From positions 1-5,387 of the forward strand of contig DQHR01000062.1 in the NCBI GenBank assembly GCA_003531155.1: 5,387 nt of DNA, read 5' to 3'. The translations under genes and the position numbers were made by a program. Under the pieces are notes generated by a model. That model was not told the DNA's origin. It saw only the letters and a program-made list of their open reading frames with translations, and made no database searches. The stretch is from Bacteroidales bacterium. GTDB lineage: Bacteria > Bacteroidota > Bacteroidia > Bacteroidales > Tenuifilaceae. Positions 4,744 through 5,387 of this stretch are shown in pieces (the first letter of the stretch is position 1; every line of letters starts with the position of its first letter).

Positions 4744-4762
4744 TTCTTTGAATTGCAAAGTA
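4744..4762. promoter_or_regulatory. Putative operator of the regulator operon
   Basis: TTCTTTG (4744-4750), a five-base spacer, and CAAAGTA (4756-4762) form an inverted repeat with six of seven pairs matching. It is the same design and size (19 bases) as the site before creD. On the minus strand the upstream half-site overlaps the -7 element and the other half falls near the expected transcription start, the right place for a repressor. It lies 20 bases before the ATG. Confidence 0.55.
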
Positions 4763-4787
4763 AAATTATTTCTAACTCAATTCCAAA
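4756..4787 (-). promoter_or_regulatory. Promoter of the minus-strand operon
   Basis: On the minus strand, TTTG (4787-4784) is followed after exactly 20 bases by TTACTTTG (4763-4756), one mismatch from TAnnTTTG. The expected start of transcription lies near 4745-4752, about 20-28 bases before the ATG at 4724. The spacing fits the Bacteroidota promoter. The operator palindrome overlaps the -7 box. Confidence 0.6.
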
Positions 4788-5291
4788 CTTTTTAAACGGA
4801 CTTTTTAAAATTTACTATTAAGGTTTGTTAAAAGCCCAATACATTATTGATGCATAGAATGTTAATGTTGTTATAGATTAAGTTACAATGCCCGTTTGTT
4901 GAAATTAATGGTTAACCAAGCATACTTTTAGTTGATAGTTGACAGTGCCAAGTGAAGATCGAATAGCAAGCACCCTGAAGTCTAAATCATTACAATCCTA
5001 AAGCAACACGTTCAATCATTCCTAATATTCCATCACTTCAAGTGATCCTGTTAATAAAATTATGAAAGAAGGTTAAGGTTTCATTTTAAATTCATTATGA
5101 GGTTATATGCCATTCAATTCCACAATATTCAACCATCTCGAAGTGTTAAAAGCGTTTTTTTTGATAGGGTGCAATTCCACTTGCAGTTCATTTATCATAT
5201 AAGAAAAAGCATAGCTAAAATTCAATTCTAAAGTTTTCAAAAATATTGGCGTTTATAGCGCCATGCATTTATTAACTAAATCTAAAAAACT
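4788..5291. other. Divergent intergenic region, mostly featureless
   Basis: About 500 bases of AT-rich sequence separate the operon promoter from the SusC-like gene. Visible items are a heptamer doublet GTTGATA-GTTGACA at 4931-4944, echoing the TTGACAGT of the dispersed repeat; a short palindrome ATCACTT-C-AAGTGAT at 5032-5046; and two copies of CAATTCCAC (5115-5123 and 5172-5180), 57 bases apart. I found no convincing TAnnTTTG promoter for the downstream gene, so it may depend on an alternative (ECF) sigma factor or a motif I cannot recognise. A 43-codon open frame from 5097 has no supporting features. Confidence 0.5.
5247..5263 (+). promoter_or_regulatory. Small leader hairpin before the SusC-like gene
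   Basis: TGGCG (5247-5251) pairs with CGCCA (5259-5263) across seven bases, 28 bases before the ATG. It is the only GC-rich patch in an AT-rich leader. It could shape translation initiation or be a binding site. There is no direct evidence for either. Confidence 0.3.
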
Positions 5292-5387
5292 ATGAAAAAA
5301 ATCTTTTTGTTATGTGTTCTCTCCTTATTGGGGATAACAATTATCAATGGACAAACGCGCAAAATTACTGGCGCGGTTGCAAGCTCT
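5292..5387 (+). CDS. Start of a probable SusC/RagA-type outer-membrane protein (partial)
   Basis: Only the first 32 codons are in the window, and the frame is open to the edge. MKKIFLLCVLSLLGITIING is a typical signal peptide with a likely cut before Q21. The mature start QTRKITGAVASS matches the beginning of the carboxypeptidase-D regulatory-like (plug-proximal) domain, where a 'G.V.' strand follows the cut site in SusC/RagA TonB-linked receptors of Bacteroidota. Such receptors import glycans or other nutrients, usually with a SusD partner encoded downstream. The same beginning is shared by other TonB-dependent receptors with this N-terminal domain, and by some secreted proteins, so the exact family is not proven. 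The ATG follows an A-rich leader (CTAAAAAACT), as is usual in this phylum. Confidence 0.7.
   Translation, partial: MKKIFLLCVLSLLGITIINGQTRKITGAVASS

Noticed and set aside
5097..5228. 43-codon open frame upstream of the SusC-like gene
   Set aside because: It has no signal peptide, domain or good leader, lies in AT-rich regulatory DNA, and contains the CAATTCCAC repeats in unrelated phases.

Overview
The window looks like a chromosomal segment from a member of the Bacteroidota, probably an environmental lineage close to the Bacteroidales/Marinilabiliales. The grounds are an AT-rich sequence, A-rich leaders instead of strong Shine-Dalgarno sites, candidate promoters of the Bacteroidota form (TTTG, about 20 bases, TAnnTTTG), a CreD protein of Bacteroidota type, and the start of what looks like a SusC/RagA outer-membrane protein at the right edge. 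The lineage is an inference, because no ribosomal RNA or marker gene is present.

Layout. Positions 1 to about 1127 hold no credible gene. This stretch is a dense patchwork of hairpins and repeats, bracketed by two copies, 945 bases apart, of an 86-base perfectly repeated element that carries two small hairpins. Next come two forward genes: a small DedA/YqaA-like membrane protein that starts on TTG (1128-1580), and a short lipoprotein of unknown function (1769-2119). A third, partial copy of the repeat lies between them. Positions 2120-2368 separate the lipoprotein from the converging creD gene. They contain a perfect 19-bp inverted repeat around 175 bases of other sequence, which itself includes a second, mobile-looking inverted repeat.

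Positions 4724 to 2369 on the minus strand form a compact three-gene locus: a six-helix membrane protein of unknown function, a small winged-helix regulator overlapping it by 29 bases, and creD, a large envelope protein. A matching palindrome (TACTTTG, 5 bases, CAAAGTA) lies in front of the first gene and again in front of creD. At the first site it overlaps the candidate promoter. The simplest reading is that the winged-helix protein controls its own operon and creD through these two sites. This would be a CreD system run by a one-component regulator in place of the CreBC two-component pair of enterobacteria.

Positions 4725-5291 are a long divergent intergenic region that ends at the first 32 codons of the SusC-like protein. 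No RNA gene, CRISPR array or intact transposase gene is visible.
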